Below are positions 16,703 to 24,579 of a stretch of DNA of 56,941 nucleotides, piece after piece. The translations under genes were made by a program, and so were the position numbers. Position 1 is the stretch's first letter. Every line of letters begins with the position of its first letter. Source of the DNA: GCA-2733415 sp049609325 (lineage in GTDB: Bacteria > Bacteroidota > Bacteroidia > Flavobacteriales > Flavobacteriaceae); assembly GCA_049609325.1 (NCBI GenBank), contig JBMYYK010000009.1, positions 1 to 56,941 of the forward strand, in the 5' to 3' direction. The notes under the pieces were generated by a model. It was not told the DNA's origin. It searched no databases and saw only the letters and a program-made list of their open reading frames with translations.

Positions 16703-17278
16703 TTAATAACTCGTTCTTGCCTTTATATTTAACTCGCAAAGTCGTATAATTTCAGTTATACGCTTTGTTCTTGTAGCTTGTTTTTTTCCTGAATACAACC
16801 AATACAAATATCCTTTTTTGTACGATTTAGAAAATTGATTATAGTTTTTAAACGCTAATGGATGCTTATCAAATTCAATTTGTAAATCTTCAGGTATAAT
16901 TAAATCTTCTACAGTATCAAGAGCTGTCCATGAACCATCTTCCTTTGCGGTTTGAATTTTTAAAAATCCACTTTCATGCATTTTGCCATTAGCTATTAAC
17001 TCTTGAATATGTGTTTTATTTAATTTACTCCAAGCACTTTTGGGTTTTCGTGGTGTAAACAATTGTCTGCGTCTCTCGTCATCTAATCGTTTAACAGTAG
17101 AATCAATCCACCCGAAACATAAGGCTACTCTAACCGCTTCTTCCCAACGCATGGAAGGCTTGTTAGAATTTACTTTATATAAAATAAGATAAACTCCACC
17201 AGAAATAGTATGGTTTTTAAGTAACCAACTACGCCAATCTTCTGCAGATTTAAAATATAACTCTTCACGTGTAGTCAT
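16703..17278 (-). CDS. YdeI/OmdA family protein
   Basis: A 191-residue soluble protein of the YdeI family. Typical blocks are WRSWLLKNH, GGVYLILYK, EEAVRVALCFGWIDS, FTPRKPKSAWSKLN and a C-terminal KSYKKGYLYWLYSGKKQATR. Members have been linked to resistance to bacteriocins and polymyxin, but no mechanism is established. It is the last gene of a three-gene reverse operon, 16 bases after the unknown anchored protein. The convergent esterase gene ends at the adjacent base. Confidence 0.82.
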   Translation of the reverse strand: MTTREELYFKSAEDWRSWLLKNHTISGGVYLILYKVNSNKPSMRWEEAVRVALCFGWIDSTVKRLDDERRRQLFTPRKPKSAWSKLNKTHIQELIANGKMHESGFLKIQTAKEDGSWTALDTVEDLIIPEDLQIEFDKHPLAFKNYNQFSKSYKKGYLYWLYSGKKQATRTKRITEIIRLCELNIKARTSY

Positions 17279-17294
17279 GGCACACTATACATAG

Positions 17295-17816
17295 TTACTC
17301 AATAACATCAAGCGGGTACAAAAAGGACGCTTCAGTATTAAAACTTATTGTTTTATCGTCATTATAAGTACAGGCAATAAATACTTGCCCCCAATACTTA
17401 CCATCACTAAAATCTGCAATAATCCATTTATGATTTAACATTTTCATGCTATTAATCATGATTTTATCGCCATACATTGGTGCATATGGGATAAGCGGAT
17501 TACCATTGTCTTCAACATTCAAGCTAATCAACTGATCTTCTATATGCAAGATTAATTCTTTATAATCTATACCTTCTTTATATAAATGTTCAATGGCATA
17601 AGCATCTTCTTTTAATGAAAACTTCCCTAACTCCATTGCTTCAATACGCAAATTAGCAATAGTATCTTGAAACTTATTTTCTTGCTCTGAGTTATAAGAT
17701 CTTAATTTTTCAATTTTATCTTCATAAGATGTTATTTCACGTTTTGTATTTACATAAACAAACAATAGCATTAAAGCCGTTAATAAAAATAAATACAAGA
17801 ATAATTGCTTTTTCAT
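17295..17816 (-). CDS. Unknown membrane-anchored protein
   Basis: A 173-residue protein I do not recognise. Residues 5-22 are a hydrophobic anchor without a clear cleavage site. Residues 28-60 are coiled-coil-like (EDKIEKLRSYNSEQENKF). The remaining 110 residues look like a small alpha+beta domain (NHKWIIADFSDGKYWGQVFIACTY) similar in style to NTF2-like or lipoprotein domains. It lies 10 bases after the MBL gene and 16 before the YdeI gene, so it is expressed with them. Confidence 0.7.
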   Translation of the reverse strand: MKKQLFLYLFLLTALMLLFVYVNTKREITSYEDKIEKLRSYNSEQENKFQDTIANLRIEAMELGKFSLKEDAYAIEHLYKEGIDYKELILHIEDQLISLNVEDNGNPLIPYAPMYGDKIMINSMKMLNHKWIIADFSDGKYWGQVFIACTYNDDKTISFNTEASFLYPLDVIE

Positions 17817-17826
17817 TGCGATAGAT

Positions 17827-18594
17827 TTAAAAGTTTAGAGTTAAAGTATCATACGCCAAAAATACATTTTTTGGAAGAGATTGTTGCACATCTTTATAAA
17901 AACCTAGTTCATGACTCACATGAGTTAAATACGCTTTTTCTGGAGCAATTCGTTCTATAAACTGTAAGGCTTCTTGAAGTGTAAAATGTGAATGGTGTTC
18001 ATGTTCACGCAAGGCATTTATTACAAGTACCTTAACATTTTTCAATTTATCAATTTCTGCATCTGGTACCGTTTTAACATCAGTCATATACACAAAATCA
18101 TTAATTCTAAACCCGAAGACTTGTAAGGTGTTATGATAAGCGTTTATTGGAGTTACTGACACATTGTTAATTGAAAACGTTACATTGTTATGTATTTCAT
18201 TTAACGCAACAGTTGGCGCGCCAGGATACTTGTTTTTAGTTTCAAAAATATACGCAAAACGTTGCTTTAAACTTTCAAACACACGATGATGACCATACAA
18301 TTGAAAATCACCTTCTTGTCTGAAATAAAACGGTCTTATATCGTCTAACCCTGCTGTATGATCTGAGTGTTCATGTGTAAACAGTACCGCATCTAAATGA
18401 CTTGGTTTAGCTCGTAACATTTGAGCCCTAAAATCAGGGCCACAGTCTATTACCAAGATAGTAGCATCAATTTCTATCATTACTGATGTTCTCAAACGTT
18501 TATCTCTAAAATCTGTACTCAAACATACAGGATGCGTACTACCAATTACTGGAATACCTTGAGATGTACCTGTTCCTAAAAAAGTAACCTTCAT
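17827..18594 (-). CDS. MBL-fold metallo-hydrolase (PhnP-like)
   Basis: A 255-residue metallo-beta-lactamase fold enzyme with the di-metal motif HEHSDH (H74, H76, D78, H79). An N-terminal FLGTGTSQGIPV and a conserved GSTHPVC segment recall the PhnP/RNase Z-like subgroup that cleaves phosphodiesters. Further ligands are in NAYHNTLQVFG, YMTDVKT and LTHVSH. The natural substrate is not known; cyclic nucleotide or phosphoribosyl diesters are candidates. It is the first gene of the three-gene reverse operon and has a near-consensus promoter. Confidence 0.85.
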   Translation of the reverse strand: MKVTFLGTGTSQGIPVIGSTHPVCLSTDFRDKRLRTSVMIEIDATILVIDCGPDFRAQMLRAKPSHLDAVLFTHEHSDHTAGLDDIRPFYFRQEGDFQLYGHHRVFESLKQRFAYIFETKNKYPGAPTVALNEIHNNVTFSINNVSVTPINAYHNTLQVFGFRINDFVYMTDVKTVPDAEIDKLKNVKVLVINALREHEHHSHFTLQEALQFIERIAPEKAYLTHVSHELGFYKDVQQSLPKNVFLAYDTLTLNF

Positions 18595-18617
18595 TAATTA
18601 TAATAATTACAACAGTT

Positions 18618-18647
18618 GAAATTTACAGCAAACTAAACATAAAACAA
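18618..18647 (-). promoter_or_regulatory. Near-consensus promoter of the MBL operon
   Basis: On the reverse strand TTG (18647-18645), a 19-base spacer and TAAATTTC (18625-18618), one base from TAnnTTTG. It would start the transcript about 15-20 bases before the MBL start codon at 18594. Confidence 0.65.
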
Positions 18648-18724
18648 TGAAAAACCGAACAATTATTTTTCATGCAAAACAGTAAAAATCAATAGTATTT
18701 TTACCATTTAGATGAGTTATTTCG

Positions 18725-18732
18725 TATTTTTG
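18725..18732 (+). promoter_or_regulatory. -7 element TATTTTTG of the 492-residue protein gene
   Basis: Exact TAnnTTTG match with about a 25-base leader before the ATG at 18765. The -33 region is a T run, not a clean TTG. It is divergent from the MBL promoter. Confidence 0.5.
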
Positions 18733-18764
18733 TATCACATATAAGGAATAAACCTCAATATCAT

Positions 18765-20243
18765 ATGACCATAAAATTAAAAGGTGACAAAGCTTTTGAA
18801 GCTGCACCTTCCCTAAAAAACAAAGCGCTTCGCATTAACTTAAATGAAAACATTTACGGGACTTTTGCCGAAATAGGTGCAGGTCAAGAAACGGTAAGAA
18901 ATTTCTTTCGTGCAGGTGGTGGTTCTGGTACTATTGCTAAGGCTATGTCTGCTTACGATAAAGATTTTAGTGATGCTATTTATGGAATAGAAGATGACAA
19001 ACGTTATGTTACCGAAGCACGTTTAAAGAAGATGTTAGACCATGAAATGAATTTATTAGAAGAGCGCATCTCAAGAGATAAGCATCCTAATAAATTATTT
19101 TTTAGTTATGCCAATACCGTTGCTACAATTGATTTTGCTAAAAAATACAAAGGTCATGGTTGGATAGGTTTACGTTTTCAAGTTAACGCTACTGATGAAT
19201 TTAGTGACATCATTTTACACGTACGTTTTAAAGAAAACGATGCTAGACTACAACAAAACACATTAGGGGTTTTAGGTACAAACTTAATTTACGGAGCGTT
19301 CTATAAACACAATAATCCTAAAAAATTATTAACCTATCTCTATGATCATTTAGACAAAGATCAAATAGAGATTGATACTATTAACTTTTCTGGACCACTA
19401 TTCAGAAATGTTGATAACCGTTTAATGAGTTTACAATTGGTTAAACACGGTATGACTGATGCCGTTATGTTTAGTCCTGAAGGTCATAACTTATTGGCTG
19501 GTAAAATTCTTTATAAGAAAAACATCTTAGCACTTAGAGGTAGTTTTAGACCTGTAACTAAAGTAAACATGGATATGTTCAAAAAATCATATGACATGTT
19601 TATTAGTGACAATAAAGTAGATAAGGATAAAACGGAAGTCATTTTTGAAATTACACTATCAAACCTAAAAGAAGGATTGAATGAAATAAACGAAAGAGAC
19701 TTCTTAGACAGAGCTGAATTATTGTGCTCATTAGGTCATACCGTAATGATTTCAAACTTCCAAGAGTACTATAAAGTTGCCCAATACTTCAATAAGTTCA
19801 CAAAAAAACGTTTAGGTCTTGCTATGGGGGCACTAAACTTAATTGAACTTTTTGATGAAAAATACTACCGTGATTTACCAGGAGGAATCCTTGAAGCATT
19901 TGGTAAATTAGCCACTAGTGATGTAAGAGTTTTTGTGTACCCATTTACAAGTGATAATGGTGATTTAATGACTATTGACAACATTAAAGTACACCCTAGA
20001 ATGAAAGACTTATACAAGTTTTTCAAGTACAATGGTAAAATGATTGATATTAAAGATGCTGATTTAAGTATTCTAGACATTTACTCACGTAAAGTACTTA
20101 AGATGATTGAAAACAATGAAGATGGCTGGGAAGAAATGCTTCCTAATGGTATCTCAGAAATCATTAAAAAGCAAAGCCTTTTTGGTTACGAATCTGAAGA
20201 AGAATTAGATTATGAAGATGAAGAGTATTCTGACGCTTTTTAG
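18765..20243 (+). CDS. Conserved protein of unknown function with acidic tail
   Basis: A 492-residue cytoplasmic protein without signal or membrane segments. I recognise it as a widely conserved Flavobacteria protein that databases often label nicotinate-nucleotide adenylyltransferase, but the nucleotidyltransferase GxFxPxHxxH motif is absent, so I reject that name. It has a glycine-rich AEIGAGQETVRNFFRAGGGSGT segment near residue 35, in shorter form G-A-G-Q-E-T, then HEMNLLEERISRDKHPNK and a long mixed region. The last 16 residues are almost all D/E/Y. The gene is isolated, ends at a two-way terminator shared with rny, and is likely well expressed. Confidence 0.75.
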   Translation: MTIKLKGDKAFEAAPSLKNKALRINLNENIYGTFAEIGAGQETVRNFFRAGGGSGTIAKAMSAYDKDFSDAIYGIEDDKRYVTEARLKKMLDHEMNLLEERISRDKHPNKLFFSYANTVATIDFAKKYKGHGWIGLRFQVNATDEFSDIILHVRFKENDARLQQNTLGVLGTNLIYGAFYKHNNPKKLLTYLYDHLDKDQIEIDTINFSGPLFRNVDNRLMSLQLVKHGMTDAVMFSPEGHNLLAGKILYKKNILALRGSFRPVTKVNMDMFKKSYDMFISDNKVDKDKTEVIFEITLSNLKEGLNEINERDFLDRAELLCSLGHTVMISNFQEYYKVAQYFNKFTKKRLGLAMGALNLIELFDEKYYRDLPGGILEAFGKLATSDVRVFVYPFTSDNGDLMTIDNIKVHPRMKDLYKFFKYNGKMIDIKDADLSILDIYSRKVLKMIENNEDGWEEMLPNGISEIIKKQSLFGYESEEELDYEDEEYSDAF

Positions 20244-20265
20244 ATAACCACACATCTATAAACAT

Positions 20266-20296
20266 AAAAAAGCCACTCAAATGAGTGGCTTTTTTA
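20266..20296. terminator. Bidirectional terminator between the 492-residue gene and rny
   Basis: An 8-base GC-rich stem (GCCACTCA with TGAGTGGC) with a 2-base loop, flanked by an A run on one side and a T run on the other, midway between two convergent genes. Confidence 0.9.
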
Positions 20297-20316
20297 TGTT
20301 ACGGTATTACTAAATC

Positions 20317-21885
20317 CTACTTTGCAATATTTACAGCTCTAGTTTCTCTAATTACTGTAATTTTTACTTGTCCTGGGTAAGTCATATCTGTTTGAATTTT
20401 CTGAGAAATTTCAAATGATAAATTAGCCGCTTTTTCATCAGATACTTTTTCGCTTTCTACAATAACACGTAATTCTCTACCTGCTTGTATGGCGTATGCC
20501 TTTTTAACTCCAGTAAACGCAAATGCAATATCTTCAAGATCTTTTAAACGCTGAATGTAAGAATCCAATACCTGACGTCTAGCACCAGGTCTAGCACCAG
20601 ATATAGCATCACAAACTTGTACAATTGGCGCTAACAACGATTTCATTTCTACTTCATCATGGTGAGCTCCAATAGCATTACATACATCTGGTTTTTCACC
20701 GTGCTTTTCAGCCCATTGCATACCTAATATAGCGTGTGGCAGTTCTGTTTCTTCTTCAGGAACTTTACCTATATCGTGTAACAATCCTGCACGTTTAGCT
20801 AATTTTGGATTTAACCCTAACTCAGATGCCATTACACCACATAATTTAGCTACTTCTCTAGAGTGTTGTAATAAATTCTGACCGTATGACGAACGGTATT
20901 TCATACGCCCTACCATTTTTATCAATTCTGGATGTAATCCATGAATTCCTAAATCAATAACAGTACGCTTACCTACTTCAACAATTTCAGATTCTATTTG
21001 TTTTTTAGTTTTTCTAACAACTTCTTCTATTCTTGCTGGGTGAATACGTCCATCTGTTACTAACTTATGTAATGATAAACGTGCTACTTCTCTTCTTACA
21101 GAATCAAAACATGATAAAATGATGGCATCCGGGGTATCATCAACAATAATTTCAACACCTGTTGCTGCTTCAATTGCTCTAATGTTGCGTCCTTCTCTAC
21201 CAATAATCCTACCTTTAACATCATCAGATTCTAAATTGAATACGGATACACAGTTTTCCACTGCTTCTTCAGTACCTATACGCTGAATGGTGTTAATAAT
21301 GATTTTCTTAGCTTCTTGCTGCGCCGTCATTTTAGCTTCTTCTATACTATCTTGCACAAAAGACATGGCATCTGTTTTTGCTTCTTCTTTTAAAGAAACT
21401 ATCAACTCTTCTTTAGCTTCTTCTGCAGATAAACCAGAGATCACTTCTAATTGCTCAACTTGTTTTTTATGCAAGCGCTCAATTTCATCTTTCTTTTTTT
21501 CTAAAAAGTCAATTCTATAATCGTAATCTTTTTTCTTCTCTTCAACGTCTTTATTAGCTTTTTTAGCTTTAGACAATTCATTAGATACTTGCGACTCTTT
21601 ATCTCTAACACGTTTTTCAACATCAGCAATTTTTTTGTCTTTTGATAAAATCACTTTTTCATGTTCTGCTTTTAGCTCTATAAAACGCTCTTTTGCCTGA
21701 AGTAGTTTATCTTTTTTGATAGACTCCCCTTCTTTTTTGGCTTCTTTTAACAACAATTCGGCTTCTTTTTCTGCAGAAGCTATTACGCTTGAGGCACTGT
21801 TTTTTGCTAAAATTTTAGCAATTATAAAACCAATTGCAACCCCAATTACAATACCAATAATTATTGGTATAATCATTTCACTCAT
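20317..21885 (-). CDS. rny: Ribonuclease Y
   Basis: A 522-residue membrane-anchored endoribonuclease that starts mRNA decay. Residues 3-25 are the membrane anchor, then a long coiled coil rich in K and E (about 30-200), a KH domain with GRIIGREGRNIRAIEAATGV (about 226-245) and an HD domain with the metal motif LLHDIGK near residue 368. Length matches the family. It lies downstream of a 6S RNA gene and zapA on the same strand. Rny often sits near the 6S locus in Bacteroidota, which supports both calls. Confidence 0.96.
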   Translation of the reverse strand: MSEMIIPIIIGIVIGVAIGFIIAKILAKNSASSVIASAEKEAELLLKEAKKEGESIKKDKLLQAKERFIELKAEHEKVILSKDKKIADVEKRVRDKESQVSNELSKAKKANKDVEEKKKDYDYRIDFLEKKKDEIERLHKKQVEQLEVISGLSAEEAKEELIVSLKEEAKTDAMSFVQDSIEEAKMTAQQEAKKIIINTIQRIGTEEAVENCVSVFNLESDDVKGRIIGREGRNIRAIEAATGVEIIVDDTPDAIILSCFDSVRREVARLSLHKLVTDGRIHPARIEEVVRKTKKQIESEIVEVGKRTVIDLGIHGLHPELIKMVGRMKYRSSYGQNLLQHSREVAKLCGVMASELGLNPKLAKRAGLLHDIGKVPEEETELPHAILGMQWAEKHGEKPDVCNAIGAHHDEVEMKSLLAPIVQVCDAISGARPGARRQVLDSYIQRLKDLEDIAFAFTGVKKAYAIQAGRELRVIVESEKVSDEKAANLSFEISQKIQTDMTYPGQVKITVIRETRAVNIAK

Positions 21886-21904
21886 ATCTATTATTTATTT
21901 ATAT

Positions 21905-22071
21905 AAAAAAACCCACATCAGTATGAGTTTTGTATAAACTCCTATAAACAGGTTTAAAGCTAACGTGTTGGTCAAGGATCTGCGACAAGGCAGCATGCTT
22001 TTACAACACCGACTCACTTTTTTTAATTGAAACTTGTTGAGTTTATCAAAAAATTATAACTAATGCGGGTA
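21905..22071 (-). ncRNA. ssrS: 6S RNA
   Basis: A structured RNA of about 165 bases between zapA and rny, on their strand. The ends form a 12-pair closing stem (22059-22070 with 21911-21922, two G-U pairs). An inner stem of 8 pairs joins 22039-22046 with 21934-21941, and an apical GTGTTG/CAACAC stem (22004-22009 with 21965-21970) closes a 33-base top region. The large bubble between stems and the final T run match the 6S layout. 6S binds the housekeeping RNA polymerase. The zapA neighbour is the classical 6S context also in proteobacteria. The call rests on structure and context; a covariance search was not possible. Confidence 0.82.
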
Positions 22072-22101
22072 GTAATTTTTACGTATTTTAAAGAACTTTA
22101 T

Positions 22102-22389
22102 CTATATATAGTTATCAAGCAGCTTTTGCATAGCTTCAAGCTTATTGGTAACCAAACTATTATCTTCAACGGTATCCAAGCTTTTTTGCTCTACTTTGGC
22201 CGCAAATTGTAATGCACACATGGCTAATACATCTTGCTTATCACGTACAGCGTAATTTTGTTCAAACTGCTTCATAAGCTTATCAATGCTTTTTGCAGCT
22301 TTTCGTAAGCCTTCTTCTTGTCTTGGGTCTATCGTTAACGGATAAACTCTATCGGCTATAGAAATTTTAATCTTTAGCTTTTCAGACAT
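22102..22389 (-). CDS. zapA: Cell division protein ZapA
   Basis: A 95-residue FtsZ-associated protein that bundles Z-ring filaments. It begins with LKIKISIADRVYPLTIDPRQEEGLRKAAKSI in pieces typical of ZapA (I-A-D-R-x-Y-P-L and E-E-x-L-R-K-A-A), then DKLMKQFEQNYAVRDKQDVLAMCALQFA, and ends in a coiled coil. Normal length. It starts 5 bases after the ZapB-like gene and is followed by the 6S RNA. Confidence 0.92.
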   Translation of the reverse strand: MSEKLKIKISIADRVYPLTIDPRQEEGLRKAAKSIDKLMKQFEQNYAVRDKQDVLAMCALQFAAKVEQKSLDTVEDNSLVTNKLEAMQKLLDNYI

Positions 22390-22394
22390 GGTTA

Positions 22395-22685
22395 TTATTT
22401 AGAAAGCTGAGTAATACAATGATCTATTTCTCTAATCAGTGTATTTATTTTAAGCTTGGTTTCCCTTTTATAATCTTCACTACCCAACATAGAACTTGTT
22501 AACTTAAGAGCTTCGTATTTATCTTGCCACTGAGCTAAAACTTCATTTTGCTTTTTGATATTATCTTCTTTCAAAGCTAATTCTATCATAAGCTGCTTGT
22601 TTATTTGTTCCTTTTCATCTAAACGGGCTATTACCTTATTTAGCTTAACTTCTAAAGAATCAACAAGTTCTAATAATTCACTCAT
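22395..22685 (-). CDS. ZapB-like small coiled-coil protein
   Basis: A 96-residue protein that is almost entirely a coiled coil (ELVDSLEVKLNKVIARLDEKEQINKQL in short heptads) with a C-terminal helix KINTLIREIDHCITQL. Small coiled-coil proteins next to zapA in Bacteroidota are thought to act like ZapB in Z-ring assembly, but that is inference. It is the first gene of the zapA operon and has a good -7 element 30 bases upstream. Confidence 0.75.
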   Translation of the reverse strand: MSELLELVDSLEVKLNKVIARLDEKEQINKQLMIELALKEDNIKKQNEVLAQWQDKYEALKLTSSMLGSEDYKRETKLKINTLIREIDHCITQLSK

Positions 22686-22714
22686 TCAGCCAATCAGTTC
22701 ATATGTGTTAAACA

Positions 22715-22722
22715 CAAAGTTA
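22715..22722 (-). promoter_or_regulatory. -7 element TAACTTTG of the zapA operon
   Basis: Exact TAnnTTTG match on the reverse strand, with a leader of about 23 bases before the start at 22685. No TTG at the right distance was seen. Confidence 0.5.
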
Positions 22723-22878
22723 ACATTTCAAAATTAATATCACTATAATATTTCCTTTTTTTTCAACTGCAATTTACAGTTGATTTTTTGGCGTAGATAT
22801 TGCTTAATTATTAAAAATAAACTTAACTTTATATAGCTTTTTATCGTATAAATACGAACATCACAAAATCAATTTTTA

Positions 22879-24576
22879 ATGAAAAAAACCATAGCTAACA
22901 TTTTATGTTTTCTCATCATTTTACCGCTCTTTGCACAAAAAGAATATCCTAAAGAGTATTTTGGAAATCCGTTAGAAATAGGCCCAATCTTAGCGGGAAC
23001 TTTTGCCGAGTTACGCTCAAATCATTTTCATGGTGGTGTAGATATCAAAACTCAGCAACGTGAAGGCTTAAATGTTTTAGCCACTGCAGATGGTTATATT
23101 AGTAGAATTAAAATTTCACCTTGGGGCTACGGAAAAGCTATATACATACAGCATCCTAATGGCTACACCACTGTTTATGGACATTTAAAAGAATTAGCAC
23201 CTGAGTTTGAATCGTATGTGAAAGAGCGTCAGTATAAGAAGGAAAAATTTGCCATTGAACTTTTTCCGTCAGAGAACACCTTAAAAGTTACCAAAGGACA
23301 ATTGATTGGACTATCTGGTAATACTGGAGGGTCTGGTGGCCCACACTTACATTATGAAATTAGAGATAGTAGGCAACATCCTATGAATCCTATGCTGTTT
23401 GGTTTTAATGTAAAAGATTCTAGAAAGCCAACAATAAATGCGGTTTATGGCTATAGTTTGACTGATTCATCTCAAGTGAACCACCATAACAATAAAGTAA
23501 AACTAAAACTTATTAAAGGTGATGATGGAAATTATATCGCTGAAACTGTATACGCCTCAGGTGTTATTTCTTTTGGTATTAACACCTACGACAAACAAGA
23601 TTTAGCACATAATAAAAATGGGGTGTACAACATTAAAACCTACATTAACGGCAAACTAAACTACGAACTTGATTTTAAAAAGTTCTCCTTTAAAGAAAGT
23701 AGACATTTGAACCAGTTAATAGACTACGCCTACTTTAAAAAGAAAAAATCACGAATTCAAAAATTGTTTAAAACTCCAAGTAATCCTTTAAGCATCATAA
23801 AAAATGTTGAGGATTATGGACAGGTGATCATTAATGAAGGAGAGCAAATAAATTATAAAATTATAATAGCAGATTACAATAATAACAAACGTACAGTAAC
23901 AATCCCTATTGTTGGGCAAAAGAAAGCCATTACGCATTTCAAAGAAAAAATTGAATCACCACAATATGTATATGCCGATAAAGAATTATTATTAGAGGAT
24001 AATGACAAGCAAGTATATATTCCTAAAAACGCACTCTATGAAGACACCCCTATAGTGTTTGAAACCAAGGGCGACACTATTATTATTGGTGATACCAATA
24101 TACCTTTACATAAAAATATCACATTAAAATTTGATGTGGAAAAATTTTCAGAAGACGATTTGTCAAAAATGTATATCAGCGGTTTAGGCTACAACAATAA
24201 ACCTTATTTTCATGTGAATACAACTCTCAAACATGATAAAATGGTAGGAAAAACTAAATCTTTTGGAAAATTCACACTGAGTTCAGATACTGAAAAACCA
24301 ATCATTACACCCGTTAACACGCAAAACGGGAAATGGATGTCAAAATCTAATTTTCTAAAAATGAAAATTTCAGACAAGCTATCAGGAATAGATAAATATC
24401 GGGCCACAATCAATGGAAAATGGGCGTTGATGGAATATGATCCTAAAAAAGATCTGTTGAGTTATAAGTTTTCTGATAAAATTCACCAACCAGGCGAAAA
24501 TAAATTCAAGCTAATAGTTATCGATAATGTTGGAAATAATAGTACTTTTGAAATGACTTTTTTCAGAAATAACTAA
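22879..24576 (+). CDS. M23 family peptidase (LytM-like)
   Basis: A 565-residue exported protein. Residues 1-19 are the signal peptide. The LytM zinc domain lies near the N-terminus: HxxxD at H51-D55 (HFHGGVDIK) and HxH at H156-H158 (GGPHLHYE), with the YGHLKEL strand between. These ligands are all intact, so it may cut peptidoglycan cross-links or a glycine-rich peptide. The 350-residue C-terminal part is beta-rich, with Ig-like segments (DKLSGIDKYRATINGKW), probably for anchoring. The TonB receptor gene starts 3 bases after its stop, so the two are co-transcribed. Confidence 0.88.
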   Translation: MKKTIANILCFLIILPLFAQKEYPKEYFGNPLEIGPILAGTFAELRSNHFHGGVDIKTQQREGLNVLATADGYISRIKISPWGYGKAIYIQHPNGYTTVYGHLKELAPEFESYVKERQYKKEKFAIELFPSENTLKVTKGQLIGLSGNTGGSGGPHLHYEIRDSRQHPMNPMLFGFNVKDSRKPTINAVYGYSLTDSSQVNHHNNKVKLKLIKGDDGNYIAETVYASGVISFGINTYDKQDLAHNKNGVYNIKTYINGKLNYELDFKKFSFKESRHLNQLIDYAYFKKKKSRIQKLFKTPSNPLSIIKNVEDYGQVIINEGEQINYKIIIADYNNNKRTVTIPIVGQKKAITHFKEKIESPQYVYADKELLLEDNDKQVYIPKNALYEDTPIVFETKGDTIIIGDTNIPLHKNITLKFDVEKFSEDDLSKMYISGLGYNNKPYFHVNTTLKHDKMVGKTKSFGKFTLSSDTEKPIITPVNTQNGKWMSKSNFLKMKISDKLSGIDKYRATINGKWALMEYDPKKDLLSYKFSDKIHQPGENKFKLIVIDNVGNNSTFEMTFFRNN

Positions 24577-24579
24577 ATA

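Noticed and set aside
18765..20243. Nicotinate-nucleotide adenylyltransferase label for the 492-residue protein
   Set aside because: The required G-x-F-x-P-x-H-x-x-H type motif is not present, so the common database name is not supported.
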